Source: Pseudomonadota bacterium (lineage in GTDB: Bacteria; Pseudomonadota; Gammaproteobacteria; Steroidobacterales; Steroidobacteraceae). From it: a stretch of DNA of 64,000 nucleotides. The stretch is from the NCBI GenBank assembly GCA_018240525.1, contig JAFEFN010000017.1:62001-126000 (forward strand), given 5' to 3'. The notes under the pieces are model-generated. The model saw only the letters and a list, made by a program, of their open reading frames with translations, was not told the origin of the DNA and made no database searches. The translations under genes were made by a program, and so were the position numbers. Below are positions 50,410 to 59,300 of this stretch, in pieces (the first letter of the stretch is position 1; every line of letters starts with the position of its first letter).

Positions 50410-50608
50410 ACACCGCGAGCAGCAGCCACGCGCCAAGCCACTGCGTCCGGCGCGCGAGGAGCAGCAGCGCGCCGCACGCCTCCGCCGCCCCGAGCAGGGC
50501 GGCGTGGGCGTGCTCGCCGGGCTGGCTGAGCAGGCCCTGCGCACTGCCCAGGAGCAGCAGCAGGCAGAAGAACCAGCGGTAGGCGGCGAGGATGCTAGGC
50601 GCGCTCAC
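50285..50608 (-). CDS. DoxX-like four-helix membrane protein
   Basis: A 107-residue membrane protein with four hydrophobic helices (WFFCLLLLLGSAQGLL, ALLGAAEACGALLLLA, LGAWLLLAVFSVAQTVAAL, FALYAAGAFLIVLMD), the plan of small DoxX-type proteins. The GTG start lies inside the previous gene, overlapping by 14 bp. A longer upstream extension is rejected because it would read through the coding region of that gene in another frame. It is the third gene of a compact three-gene operon. Function unknown. Confidence 0.7.
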   Translation of the reverse strand: MSAPSILAAYRWFFCLLLLLGSAQGLLSQPGEHAHAALLGAAEACGALLLLARRTQWLGAWLLLAVFSVAQTVAALASAWPVRFALYAAGAFLIVLMDRALRQPPAH

Positions 50609-50990
50609 CGGGCGGGTCCGGCAGCAGGAAAGTCCGGCTTGCCAGCGGCGAGGCCAGCTGCTCGGGGCGATACCAGCGCCGCAGCAGTGACTTGTCGAAC
50701 AGGTCGGCGTTGCGTTCGGCGAAGGCGGCAAAGTCCTGGCCGGGTGACTGCGCCATGCGTTGCGCGATCACCGCCAGGAACGCCACGGTGATCGTCTGGT
50801 TGAAGGCTTGCGGCTTGCCGGCCCGGGCGGTCATCGAGCGCAGCGTGCGCGAGTAGTGCAGCAAGGCCTCGGCGAAGTCGTGCCGCCCCAGGATCTCGAA
50901 GGCCATGCGCACGTGCTCGCGGTGCGGGAAGTGGGCCGCGCACACCTCGCCGCGCAGGAAGGACTGCAAGGTGAGCGGTTCAGCGCTCAC
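50595..50990 (-). CDS. Conserved hypothetical protein, His-containing helical family
   Basis: A 131-residue soluble protein, mainly helical. It carries the motif FPHREHVRMAFEIL followed about 40 residues later by FNQTITVAFLAVIAQRM. I recall a family of unnamed bacterial proteins with F-x-H-x-x-H and a later YHETIT; here the second motif has FNQ instead of YHE. The GTG start overlaps the upstream gene by 11 bp. No function can be given; two paired His residues hint at metal binding. Confidence 0.65.
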   Translation of the reverse strand: MSAEPLTLQSFLRGEVCAAHFPHREHVRMAFEILGRHDFAEALLHYSRTLRSMTARAGKPQAFNQTITVAFLAVIAQRMAQSPGQDFAAFAERNADLFDKSLLRRWYRPEQLASPLASRTFLLPDPPGERA

Positions 50991-51234
50991 CGGCAGCCTC
51001 GCGCAGCTGGTGCGAATCGGCCGCCACCAGGTCGAGCCCGTACACCGTGCGCAGCGCGCGGATCTTCTTGAGCGTGGCCGCAGAGAAGGGCGCCTTGCCC
51101 TCGAAGGCGTGCAGCACGATGCCCTCCAGCAGGTCGCCGAGGGACAGGTCGAGTTCCGTGGCGAGCGCCTTGAGGACCTTCAGCAGGCGACTCTCGAGGC
51201 GCACGCCGGTCTGGGTGCGGGTGATGTCTTTCAT
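50980..51234 (-). CDS. Small ribbon-helix-helix-like protein
   Basis: An 84-residue protein. The segment TGVRLESRLLKVLKALATE followed by LSLGDLLEGIVLHAF has the beta-strand then two-helix pattern of ribbon-helix-helix DNA-binding proteins. No Shine-Dalgarno precedes the ATG, and the predicted transcription start lies only a base or two away, so it may be read from a leaderless message. A palindrome in its promoter suggests autoregulation. It is the first gene of the operon; the next overlaps it by 11 bp. Confidence 0.6.
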   Translation of the reverse strand: MKDITRTQTGVRLESRLLKVLKALATELDLSLGDLLEGIVLHAFEGKAPFSAATLKKIRALRTVYGLDLVAADSHQLREAAGER

Positions 51235-51242
51235 GGGGGCGC

Positions 51243-51271
51243 ATGTTACCAAGTTACCAAGGTAACAGCAA
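51243..51271 (-). promoter_or_regulatory. Promoter with palindromic operator in the spacer
   Basis: On the minus strand TTGCTG (51266-51271) and TAACAT (51243-51248) are 17 bp apart, a good sigma-70 promoter. Its spacer and -35 edge contain the palindrome GTTACC-AA-GGTAAC (51253-51266) and a further direct copy of GTTACCAA (51245). A repressor bound here would block RNA polymerase. Confidence 0.6.
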
Positions 51272-51332
51272 GCCGCCCCCGGTCGGCCGGCGTGACCGTG
51301 CGGGCCGGCTTCTGTTCTAATTTGGGGTCCGT

Positions 51333-53489
51333 ATGCACAGTGCCCGCGACATCTCCGGCTACCGCCCGCACTGGGCGGCACGATTCGGTACGGCCCCGTT
51401 CCTGCCCATGTCGCGCGCGGAGATGGACCTGCTGGGCTGGGACAGCTGCGACATCATCATCGTGACCGGCGATGCCTACGTCGACCACCCGAGCTTCGGC
51501 ATGGCCATCATCGGGCGGGTGCTCGAGGCGCAGGGATTCCGGGTGGGCATCATCTCCCAGCCCGACTGGCACAGCGCCGAGCCCTTCGCAGCGCTCGGCC
51601 GCCCGAACCTGTTCTTCGGCATCACCGCCGGCAACATGGATTCGATGGTCAACCGCTACACCTCCGACCGCCGCGTCCGCAGCGACGATGCCTACACCGC
51701 CGGTGGCGCCGCCGGGGGTCGGCCGGACCGCTCGGTCATCGTCTACGCCCAGCGCGCCCGCGAGGCGTTTCGCGACGTACCCATCGTCATCGGCGGCATC
51801 GAGGCTTCGCTGCGCCGCATTGCGCACTTCGATTACTGGTCGGAAAAGGTACGCCGCTCGGTGCTGCTCGATGCCAAGGCCGACTTGCTGGTGTTCGGCA
51901 ACGGTGAGCGGCAGATCTGCGAACTCGCCCACCGCCTGGCGGCCGGCGAGGACATACGCGCGATCACCGACATCCGCGGCACCGCCTTCCAGCGCAAGTC
52001 GCTGCCGAGCGGCTGGATCGAGATCGACTCGACGCACCTGGATGCACCGGGCCCACTCAATCCGCCCCTCGATCCCTATGCGATGGCCCCTGCTGCGCCT
52101 GCCGCGCCGCAGGGAGCGGACTGCAGCACGCAGGCACGACCGGAGGGGGAGAAGGTGGTGCGCTTTGTGCGGCGCGTGAAGGGGGCGGACCGCGAGCGCA
52201 GTGTCATCAGGCTGCCCTCCTACGATGCAGTTGCGGCAGACCCGGTGCTGTACGCGCACGCCTCGCGCATCCTGCACCTCGAGGCCAACCCGGGTAACGC
52301 GCGCGCGCTCGTGCAGCGTCATGGCGACAGCGATGTGTGGCTGAACCCGCCGCCCATCCCGCTCACCATGAAGGAGATGGACTGGGTGTACGAGCGGCCC
52401 TACCGCCGGGTACCGCACCCGTTCTACGGCGCGACCGAGATCCCGGCCTACAAGATGATCCGCTTCTCGGTCGCGATCCAGCGCGGCTGCTTCGGCGGCT
52501 GCACCTTCTGCTCCATCACCGAGCATGAGGGGCGCATCATCCAGAGCCGGTCCGAGGACTCGGTGCTGCGCGAGATCGCCGAGGTGCGCGACCGGGTGCC
52601 CGGCTTCACCGGCGTGATCTCGGACCTGGGCGGCCCGACGGCGAACATGTACCGCCTGGCCTGCAAGAGCCCCGAGATCGAAAGCGCATGCCGGCGGCCC
52701 TCGTGCGTGTATCCGGCGGTGTGCCCGAACCTCAACACCGACCACGCGCCACTGATACGCCTCTACCGCCGGGCGCGCGCGCTGCCCGGCATCAAGAAGG
52801 TCCTGATCGCCTCGGGCGTGCGCTATGACCTGGCGATCGAGTCGCCCGAGTACGTCAAGGAGCTGGCCCAGCACCACGTGGGGGGCTACCTGAAGATTGC
52901 GCCCGAGGCGCTGGCGGAGGGGCCGCTGTCGAAGATGATGAAGCCGGGCGTGGCCGCCTATGACCGCTTCAAGGAGCTCTTCGAGCGCTACTCGAAGGAG
53001 GCGGGCAAGGAGCAGTACCTGATCCCGTACTTCATCGCCGCCCACCCGGGGACCAGCGACCGGGACATGCTGGAGCTGGCACTGTGGCTGAAGAAGAACG
53101 GCTTTCGTGCCGACCAGGTGCAGGCCTTCCTGCCCGGGCCGATGGCCACGGCCACCGCGATGTACCACTCGGGCAAGAACCCGCTCAAGCGCATCACGCG
53201 CAGCAGCGAGGAAGTGCTCATCCCCAAGGGCATCAAGGTGCGCCGCCTGCACAAGGCCTTCCTGCGCTACCACGACCCGAACAACTGGCCGGTCCTGCGC
53301 GAGGCCCTGCGGCGCATGGGGCGGGCCGACCTCATCGGCAACGCGCGCCACCAGCTGGTGCCCGCCTACCAGCCCGCCGGCACGGGCGGGCCGGCCGCTC
53401 GTCCGCCGGGGCGACCGTTTCGCACCCAGCACACCGGACTGCCCAAGACGCCGCGCGCAGCGCGCGAGCGCCGCCCGAAGCCGCGCTGA
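51333..53489 (+). CDS. YgiQ-family radical SAM protein
   Basis: A 718-residue radical SAM protein of the YgiQ (UPF0313) family. The N-terminal part has VTGDAYVDHPSFGMAIIGR and IGGIEASLRRIAHFDYWS, resembling a cobalamin-binding-like region. The 4Fe-4S motif is CFGGCTFCSI (Cys386, Cys390, Cys393). Later blocks are SRSEDSVLRE, SDLGGPTANMYRL and PYFIAAHPGTSD. The C-terminus is basic and proline-rich. The reaction is unknown. The start follows GGGG with a short spacing. It is divergent from the small three-gene operon. Confidence 0.93.
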   Translation: MHSARDISGYRPHWAARFGTAPFLPMSRAEMDLLGWDSCDIIIVTGDAYVDHPSFGMAIIGRVLEAQGFRVGIISQPDWHSAEPFAALGRPNLFFGITAGNMDSMVNRYTSDRRVRSDDAYTAGGAAGGRPDRSVIVYAQRAREAFRDVPIVIGGIEASLRRIAHFDYWSEKVRRSVLLDAKADLLVFGNGERQICELAHRLAAGEDIRAITDIRGTAFQRKSLPSGWIEIDSTHLDAPGPLNPPLDPYAMAPAAPAAPQGADCSTQARPEGEKVVRFVRRVKGADRERSVIRLPSYDAVAADPVLYAHASRILHLEANPGNARALVQRHGDSDVWLNPPPIPLTMKEMDWVYERPYRRVPHPFYGATEIPAYKMIRFSVAIQRGCFGGCTFCSITEHEGRIIQSRSEDSVLREIAEVRDRVPGFTGVISDLGGPTANMYRLACKSPEIESACRRPSCVYPAVCPNLNTDHAPLIRLYRRARALPGIKKVLIASGVRYDLAIESPEYVKELAQHHVGGYLKIAPEALAEGPLSKMMKPGVAAYDRFKELFERYSKEAGKEQYLIPYFIAAHPGTSDRDMLELALWLKKNGFRADQVQAFLPGPMATATAMYHSGKNPLKRITRSSEEVLIPKGIKVRRLHKAFLRYHDPNNWPVLREALRRMGRADLIGNARHQLVPAYQPAGTGGPAARPPGRPFRTQHTGLPKTPRAARERRPKPR

Positions 53490-53512
53490 CCGGCGCTGGC
53501 GGCGCCGCGGGC

Positions 53513-53531
53513 GGGGTATATACTATACCCC
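53513..53531. promoter_or_regulatory. RcnR/CsoR-type operator candidate
   Basis: GGGGTATATACTATACCCC: perfect 8-bp arms (GGGGTATA/TATACCCC) around TAC, followed by more C residues and CCCTATA. AT-flanked G/C tracts of this kind are the sites of RcnR/CsoR/DmeR-family metal repressors. It lies 24 bp before the Ni/Co exporter start. No such repressor gene is in the window. Confidence 0.55.
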
Positions 53532-53554
53532 CCACCCTATAGGCCGCTGCGGCG

Positions 53555-54658
53555 ATGCCCACTTTCACCACGCTTCTGCAGCAAGGAAACTCCTGGCTGT
53601 TCGTGCCGACCGCGATGCTGCTCGGTGCCCTGCATGGCCTGGAGCCCGGGCACTCCAAGACGATGATGGCGGCCTTCATCATCGCCGTGCGCGGCACCCT
53701 GGGTCAGGCCGTGCTGCTCGGCCTCGCCGCCACCGTCTCGCACACGGCCATCGTCTGGCTGATCGGGCTGGCCGGCCTGTACTTCGGCCGCCGGTGGAAC
53801 ACCGAGGCCACCGAGCCCTACCTGCAGCTGATTTCCGCGGTGCTCATCATCGCGGTCGCGCTGTGGATGCTGTGGCGCACCTGGAGTGCGAACGCGGCGC
53901 GCCATGCGCACGAGCACGACCACCACCACCACGACGGCCCGCGCCGCATCGACACCGGCCACGGCGTGTTCGTGCTGGCGCTGTCCTCCGGCGCTGACGG
54001 CGCGCATTTCTGCCTGCACGCCGAGGCGGGGCCGCTGTGCTCGGCCGAGCACGTCCAGGTCGAGACCGAGCGCGCCGACGGCAGCCGGGAGGTGTTCACG
54101 TTCAAGCGCGTCGGGGATCACCTGGTGTCGGCGCAGACGGTGGCGGCGCCGCACGAGTTCGTGACGCGCCTGCGGCTCGGGCACGGCGGGCATCTGCACG
54201 ACTACGACCTGGAGTTTGTCGAGGGTGGGCACCGCCACGCCATCCAGGACTACGACAAGCTGGATGTCGCGGCGCCCGGCTACCAGGACCCGCACGAGCT
54301 GGCGCACGCCAACGACATCCGGCGCCGCTTCACCAACCGCGAGGTGACCACCGGGCAGATCGTCCTGTTCGGACTGACCGGCGGGTTGCTGCCCTGTCCG
54401 GCGGCGGTGACCGTGCTGCTGCTGTGCCTGCAGCTGAAGAAGCTCGCGCTCGGGGTCACGCTCGTGCTCGGCTTCAGCCTCGGGCTGGCGGCCACCATGG
54501 TAACGGCCGGTGCGGTTGCGGCGCTGGGCGTGAAGCACCTGTCGCGGCACTTCGGCAGCTTCACGGTGATCGCCCAACGTGCCCCGTACTTCTCGGGCGC
54601 CCTCATCCTGCTGCTCGGGATCTATCTGGGTTACCAGGGCGTGCACGGATTGTCCTGA
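53555..54658 (+). CDS. RcnA-like nickel/cobalt efflux transporter
   Basis: A 367-residue membrane protein of the NiCoT/RcnA family, exporting Ni2+ or Co2+. The signature loop is LHGLEPGHSKTMMAAF in the first helices, and VSHTAIVWLIGL follows. A His-rich cytoplasmic loop (HAHEHDHHHHDG, residues about 115-127) is followed by a long insert of about 130 residues with further His (LGHGGHLHDYDLEFVEGGHRH). The second membrane half starts at FGLTGGLLPCPAAVTVLL. A typical metal-repressor operator precedes it. Confidence 0.9.
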   Translation: MPTFTTLLQQGNSWLFVPTAMLLGALHGLEPGHSKTMMAAFIIAVRGTLGQAVLLGLAATVSHTAIVWLIGLAGLYFGRRWNTEATEPYLQLISAVLIIAVALWMLWRTWSANAARHAHEHDHHHHDGPRRIDTGHGVFVLALSSGADGAHFCLHAEAGPLCSAEHVQVETERADGSREVFTFKRVGDHLVSAQTVAAPHEFVTRLRLGHGGHLHDYDLEFVEGGHRHAIQDYDKLDVAAPGYQDPHELAHANDIRRRFTNREVTTGQIVLFGLTGGLLPCPAAVTVLLLCLQLKKLALGVTLVLGFSLGLAATMVTAGAVAALGVKHLSRHFGSFTVIAQRAPYFSGALILLLGIYLGYQGVHGLS

Positions 54659-54702
54659 CCTGGCGATTGCGGAGCCAGCTTGGCCGAGAGTAGGGTGATC
54701 GC

Positions 54703-56109
54703 ATGGAACTCCCCCGCGTCCGCCTGCCGCGCGCCCTGCTGACGGCACTGCTGCTCGCCGCCGCGGCCGGCGCCCTGGCCGCGGACAGTCCCGCGCCCGC
54801 ACCCGGGCCGGGAACGGCCAGCGTCCTCGAGATCGACGGCGCGATAGGGCCCGCCACCGCACGCTACGTCGTGAAGGGCATCGAAGCGGCCGCGGCCAGC
54901 GAGAGCCGCCTCGTGATCCTGCAGCTGGACACCCCCGGGGGCCTGGACAGCGCCATGCGCGACATCATCCGCGCCATCCTCGCCTCGCCGGTGCCGGTGG
55001 TGAGCTACGTCAGCCCCTCCGGGGCCCGCGCAGCCAGTGCCGGCACCTACATCCTGTACGCGAGCGCGGTGGCGGCCATGGCCCCGGCCACCAATCTCGG
55101 CGCGGCGACACCGGTGTCGATCTCCGGCGGCGATGCGGAGCCGGCCCCGCCCGCCCCGCCGGCGCCGCCGGCGAATCCGCCCGGGTCCGGCGGTGCGCCG
55201 GCTGCGGAGCCGAAGGCCGATGCCCCCGGTGGCGCCATGCAGCACAAGGTGGTCAACGATGCCGTGGCCTACATCCGTGGCCTGGCCGAGCTGCGCGGGC
55301 GCAACGCCGAGTGGGCGGAAGCGGCGGTGCGGGGCGCCGCCAGCCTGTCGGCCCAGGCGGCGTTGGAACAGAAGGTCATCGACCTGATTGCGCGCGACCT
55401 GCCGGACCTGCTGAAGCGGCTCGACGGCCGCGAGGTCCAGGTGAACGGGCACCCCGTGAAGCTGGCGACGAGCGGACTGCAGGTCGTGCACGAGCGTCCG
55501 GACTGGCGCACCCAGCTGCTGGCCGTCATCACCAACCCCACCGTGGCCTACGGGCTGATGTTGATCGGGATCTGGGGTCTGCTGCTCGAGGGCTACAACC
55601 CGGGCGCGGTGCTGCCCGGGGTGGCCGGTTCCATCTGCCTGCTCATCGCGCTCTTCGCATTCCAGATCCTGTCCGTCAACTACGCGGGGCTGGCGCTGGT
55701 GGTGGTGGGCGTCGGCATGATCGTGGCGGAGTTCTTCTATCCGACCTACGGCTCGCTCGGGATCGGCGGCCTGATCGCCTTCGTGGTCGGCTCGCTCATC
55801 CTCTTCGACTCCGACGTGCCGGGCATGCGGGTCGGCCGGCCGCTGATCGCGGCGTTCGCCACTGTCGGTGCCCTGGTCATGGTGAGCATCGTCTTCGTGG
55901 CCACGCGCTCGCTGCGCCGGCCGGTCGCCACCGGCGTGCAGGGCATGCTCGGTGCCCCCGCCGAGGTGGTCGGCGAGTTCCCCGGACGCGGGCGGGTGCG
56001 CTACGGCGGCGAGCTGTGGAGCGCGCGCAGCGAGGCGGTACTGCACGCCGGTGACATGGCGCGCATCGTCCGGGTCGAAGGACTAACATTATGGATCGAA
56101 CCCGAGTGA
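54703..56109 (+). CDS. nfeD: NfeD-family membrane serine protease
   Basis: A 468-residue protein: signal peptide (residues 1-27), a ClpP-like periplasmic protease domain with DTPGGLDSAM and SGARAASAGTYI (catalytic Ser about 112), four to five membrane helices (about 275-410) and a C-terminal OB-type NfeD domain (GMLGAPAEVVGEF, GELWSARSE). A Pro/Ala-rich loop (about residues 146-178) interrupts the protease domain. Related enzymes cut the C-terminus of stomatin-type proteins. The next gene is a slipin, as is usual, 26 bp away. Confidence 0.93.
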   Translation: MELPRVRLPRALLTALLLAAAAGALAADSPAPAPGPGTASVLEIDGAIGPATARYVVKGIEAAAASESRLVILQLDTPGGLDSAMRDIIRAILASPVPVVSYVSPSGARAASAGTYILYASAVAAMAPATNLGAATPVSISGGDAEPAPPAPPAPPANPPGSGGAPAAEPKADAPGGAMQHKVVNDAVAYIRGLAELRGRNAEWAEAAVRGAASLSAQAALEQKVIDLIARDLPDLLKRLDGREVQVNGHPVKLATSGLQVVHERPDWRTQLLAVITNPTVAYGLMLIGIWGLLLEGYNPGAVLPGVAGSICLLIALFAFQILSVNYAGLALVVVGVGMIVAEFFYPTYGSLGIGGLIAFVVGSLILFDSDVPGMRVGRPLIAAFATVGALVMVSIVFVATRSLRRPVATGVQGMLGAPAEVVGEFPGRGRVRYGGELWSARSEAVLHAGDMARIVRVEGLTLWIEPE

Positions 56110-56135
56110 ACCCGTTGCAGCCGGAGTAATGCGCC

Positions 56136-56882
56136 ATGCCGTTTTCGATCGCCGTCGTTGTACTCGTCATCGTGCTCGTATTCAGCACAATCAAGGTGCT
56201 GAACGAATACGAGCGCGGCGTGATGTTCACGCTGGGCCGCTTCACCGGCACCAAGGGCCCCGGCGTCATCATCGTGATCCCGCTCATCCAGCAGATGCGC
56301 AAGGTCGACCTGCGCGTCATCGTGCTCAACGTGCCCAAGCAGGACGTCATCACGCGCGACAACGTCTCGGTGAAGGTGAACGCGGTGGTGTACTTCCGCA
56401 TCGTCGATGCCGGCAAGGCGATCATCCAGGTGGAGAACGCCTTCGACGCCACCAGCCAGGTGGCGCAGACGACGCTGCGCTCGGTGGTCGGTCAGCATGA
56501 GATGGACGACCTGCTCGCCCAGCGCGACAAGCTCAACATCGACCTGCAGCGCATCCTCGACCAGAGCACCGAGACCTGGGGCATCAAGGTCTCCACGGTG
56601 GAGATCAAGGATGTCGACCTGGACGAGAGCATGATTCGCGCCATGGCCAAGCAGGCCGAGGCCGAGCGCACGCGCCGCGCCAAGATCATCCACGCCGAGG
56701 GCGAGAGCCAGGCGGCGCAGACGCTGGTCGATGCCGCCAAAGCCCTCGGCCAGGCGCCGAGCGCGCTGCAGCTGCGCTACCTGCAGACGCTGGCGGACAT
56801 CTCGCACGAGCGCACGCAGATCATCGTCTTCCCGCTGCCGCTGGATCTGATCAAGCCGTTCCTCGGTCCGCGCGGTGAATAG
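56136..56882 (+). CDS. Slipin (stomatin-like SPFH protein)
   Basis: A 248-residue SPFH protein with one N-terminal membrane hairpin (IAVVVLVIVLVFSTI), then EYERGVMFTLGRF, PLIQQMRKVDLR and RDNVSVKVNAVVYF. A coiled segment (AMAKQAEAERTRRAKIIHAEGE) supports oligomerisation. The C-terminus ends PLPLDLIKPFLG, typical of the family and a likely NfeD target. It forms an operon with nfeD and overlaps the next gene by 8 bp. Confidence 0.95.
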   Translation: MPFSIAVVVLVIVLVFSTIKVLNEYERGVMFTLGRFTGTKGPGVIIVIPLIQQMRKVDLRVIVLNVPKQDVITRDNVSVKVNAVVYFRIVDAGKAIIQVENAFDATSQVAQTTLRSVVGQHEMDDLLAQRDKLNIDLQRILDQSTETWGIKVSTVEIKDVDLDESMIRAMAKQAEAERTRRAKIIHAEGESQAAQTLVDAAKALGQAPSALQLRYLQTLADISHERTQIIVFPLPLDLIKPFLGPRGE

Positions 56883-57246
56883 CAGCCGCACGCTGGCGCT
56901 GGCAGGCATCCTGCTGGCGCTGGCCACGGCCTGCGGCGCCTTCGGCGCGCACGCCCTGAAGTCGCAGCTGGCGCCGGACCGGCTGCAGGTCTGGGAGACC
57001 GCCGTGCGCTACCATTTCTTCCAGTCCCTCGGGCTGCTGGCGGTGGGACTGGCGCTGCGCGGCCTCGACAACGGCGCGCTGCGCGCGGCCGCCGCGCTCG
57101 TCGCACTCGGCATCGTGCTCTTCTGCGGCAGCCTCTACGCGCTCAGCTTCGGGGGCCCGCGCCTGCTGGGCATGATCACCCCGCTCGGCGGCCTTGCCTG
57201 GATCGTCGGGTGGCTGTGCTTCGCGTGGGGCGCGCTGCGCACCTAA
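56875..57246 (+). CDS. DUF423 membrane protein
   Basis: A 123-residue inner-membrane protein with four helices: LALAGILLALATACGAFGAHAL at the start, then VRYHFFQSLGLLAVGLAL, ALVALGIVLFCGSLYAL and ITPLGGLAWIVGWLCFAW. These are DUF423 hallmarks (GAFGAHAL, YHxxxSLGLL, ITPxGG). The start is a GTG that overlaps the slipin stop region by 8 bp. Function unknown. Confidence 0.9.
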   Translation: MNSSRTLALAGILLALATACGAFGAHALKSQLAPDRLQVWETAVRYHFFQSLGLLAVGLALRGLDNGALRAAAALVALGIVLFCGSLYALSFGGPRLLGMITPLGGLAWIVGWLCFAWGALRT

Positions 57247-57266
57247 GACACCGGAGGTCTCGGTCG

Positions 57267-59300
57267 ATGTGGAAACCATCCGTGCTCGCCGCGGTGGCGG
57301 TGACGGCCACCGTCTCGCACGCGGCCTCGAAACCGGCGACGGCACCGGCAGCCATTGGCCCCTGGGGCGTGGACCTCGCCGGGCGGGACCTGACCGTGCG
57401 CCCCGGCGACGACTTCTACCGCTACGCGGATGGTCACTGGCTGGACAGCCACCAGATCCCGCCGGACCGGTCCCGCTGGGGCGCCTTCGGCGAAATCGAC
57501 GAGCGCGCCGAGCAACAGGTGCTGGCACTGGTGCAGGCGCTGCCGGTCAATGCGCCGGCGGGCAGCAACGATCAGAAGGTCGGGGACTACTATCGCGCGT
57601 TCTTGGACACCGCGGCGATCGAGAAGAGGGGCCTTGAGCCTGCGCGGGCGGCCATCGATGCCATCAGCCAGGCGCGCGACCACCATCAGCTGACGCGGCT
57701 CATGGGCAGGCCCGAGCTTGCGCTCAAGGCGCCGCTGCGGGTCGGGATCTCCATCGACCAGAAGGACCCGGACCGCTACGACGTGATCATCACGCAGAGC
57801 GGCCTTGGACTCCCCAACCGGGATTATTACCTCAAGGACGACGCGGTCTACGCCACCCTGCGCAGCCAGTACGTGGCGCACATCGCAAGGATGCTCGGCC
57901 TGATCGGCGAGCCGCAGCCGCAGGCCGAGGCACAGGCGATCCTGGACACGGAGACGCAGGTCGCGAGGCTGCACTGGCCGGCGGCCAAGCGTCGCGAGCG
58001 CGACCTCACCTACAACCCGCGCTCGCGCACCGAGCTCGAGCAGATGGTCCCCGGGTTCTTCTGGGAGACGCTGCTGGCGACCGCGGGAGTGGATGCGCAG
58101 CCGAAGTTCGTGGTGCGCGAGACCGATGCGGTGCAGGGCCTCGCGCAGCTGTTCCTGCAGGTGCCCGTGGAAACCTGGCGCGCCTACTTCAAGTACCACT
58201 ACCTGGTGAGCGTCGCCGCGCTGCTGCCGCGCGCCTACGACGAGGAAGTGTTCGATTTCTACGGGCGCACGCTGCAGGGACAGCCGCAGCAGCGCTCGCG
58301 CGACAAGCGTGCGGTGGCCGCCCTCGATGAGGACCTCGGCGAGGCCGTGGGCGCGCTCTACGTCGCGCGCTACTTCCCGCCTTCCTCCAAGGCGCAGGTG
58401 CACCAGATGGTCGAGAACCTGCGCGCCACCTACGCGGAGCGGATCGCCAAGCTCGGCTGGATGACGCCAGCGACCCGCAAGGTGGCGCTGGAGAAGCTTG
58501 CCGCCTTCCACCCCAAGCTGGGCTACCCGGACAGGTGGCGCGACTACTCGGGCCTGTCCATCGTCCAGGGGGACGCCTTCGGCAACGCGATCCGCGGCAA
58601 GGTCTTCGAGTGGCGCCGCGAGGTCGACCGGCTCAACCAGCCGACCGATCGCGCCGAGTGGGGCATGACGCCCCAGACCGTCAATGCCTACTACAACCCG
58701 ACGTTCAACGAGATCGTCTTCCCGGCGGCGATCCTGCAACCGCCGTTCTTCGACCCCAACGCGGATCCGGCGGTCAACTATGGCGGCATCGGCACGGTGA
58801 TCGGCCATGAGATGGGCCACGGCTTCGATGACCAGGGTGCCAAGTCGGATGCGCGCGGCGTGCTGCATACCTGGTGGGCAAGCGAGGACACCGAGGCGTT
58901 CCGGAAGCGCACCGACGCCCTGGCCGCGCAGTACGACGAGTTCACGGTGCTGCCCGGGCTCAAGGTCAATGGCCGCCTCACCCTGGGCGAGAACATCGGC
59001 GACCTCGGCGGCGTGTCGGTGGCTTACGAAGCCTATCACCGCTTCCTCGATGGGCGGACGCCGGCGGTGCTGGATGGCCTGGGTGGCGACCAGCGCTTCT
59101 TCCTGTCGTTCGCCCAGGTCTGGCGCTCGCTCGACCGCGACGAAGCGATCCGGTCCCAGGTGCTCAGTGACCCGCACAGCCCGGCACGCTTCCGGGTGAA
59201 CGGCGTGGTCCGCAATGTCGACGCCTGGTACCGCGCCTTCGAGGTGACGCCGACCGACAAGCTCTACCTGCCTCCGGACCAGCGTGTCCGCATCTGGTGA
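57267..59300 (+). CDS. M13-family (PepO-like) metallopeptidase
   Basis: A 677-residue zinc endopeptidase of the neprilysin family. A signal peptide (residues 1-20) sends it to the periplasm. The body opens with PGDDFYRYADGHWLDSHQIP. The zinc site HEMGHGFDDQG begins at His514, and the third ligand is in GENIGDLGGV. The substrate-binding NAYYNPTFNEIVFPAAIL is present, and the end YLPPDQRVRIW is normal. GGAGG lies upstream of the ATG. Its stop overlaps the next start by 4 bp (GTGA). Confidence 0.94.
   Translation: MWKPSVLAAVAVTATVSHAASKPATAPAAIGPWGVDLAGRDLTVRPGDDFYRYADGHWLDSHQIPPDRSRWGAFGEIDERAEQQVLALVQALPVNAPAGSNDQKVGDYYRAFLDTAAIEKRGLEPARAAIDAISQARDHHQLTRLMGRPELALKAPLRVGISIDQKDPDRYDVIITQSGLGLPNRDYYLKDDAVYATLRSQYVAHIARMLGLIGEPQPQAEAQAILDTETQVARLHWPAAKRRERDLTYNPRSRTELEQMVPGFFWETLLATAGVDAQPKFVVRETDAVQGLAQLFLQVPVETWRAYFKYHYLVSVAALLPRAYDEEVFDFYGRTLQGQPQQRSRDKRAVAALDEDLGEAVGALYVARYFPPSSKAQVHQMVENLRATYAERIAKLGWMTPATRKVALEKLAAFHPKLGYPDRWRDYSGLSIVQGDAFGNAIRGKVFEWRREVDRLNQPTDRAEWGMTPQTVNAYYNPTFNEIVFPAAILQPPFFDPNADPAVNYGGIGTVIGHEMGHGFDDQGAKSDARGVLHTWWASEDTEAFRKRTDALAAQYDEFTVLPGLKVNGRLTLGENIGDLGGVSVAYEAYHRFLDGRTPAVLDGLGGDQRFFLSFAQVWRSLDRDEAIRSQVLSDPHSPARFRVNGVVRNVDAWYRAFEVTPTDKLYLPPDQRVRIW

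Noticed and set aside
50609..50731. Upstream extension of the DoxX-like gene
   Set aside because: The frame remains open but lies within the preceding gene in another frame and gives a low-quality Cys/Ser/Arg-rich sequence; the GTG at 50608 before the first helix is better.
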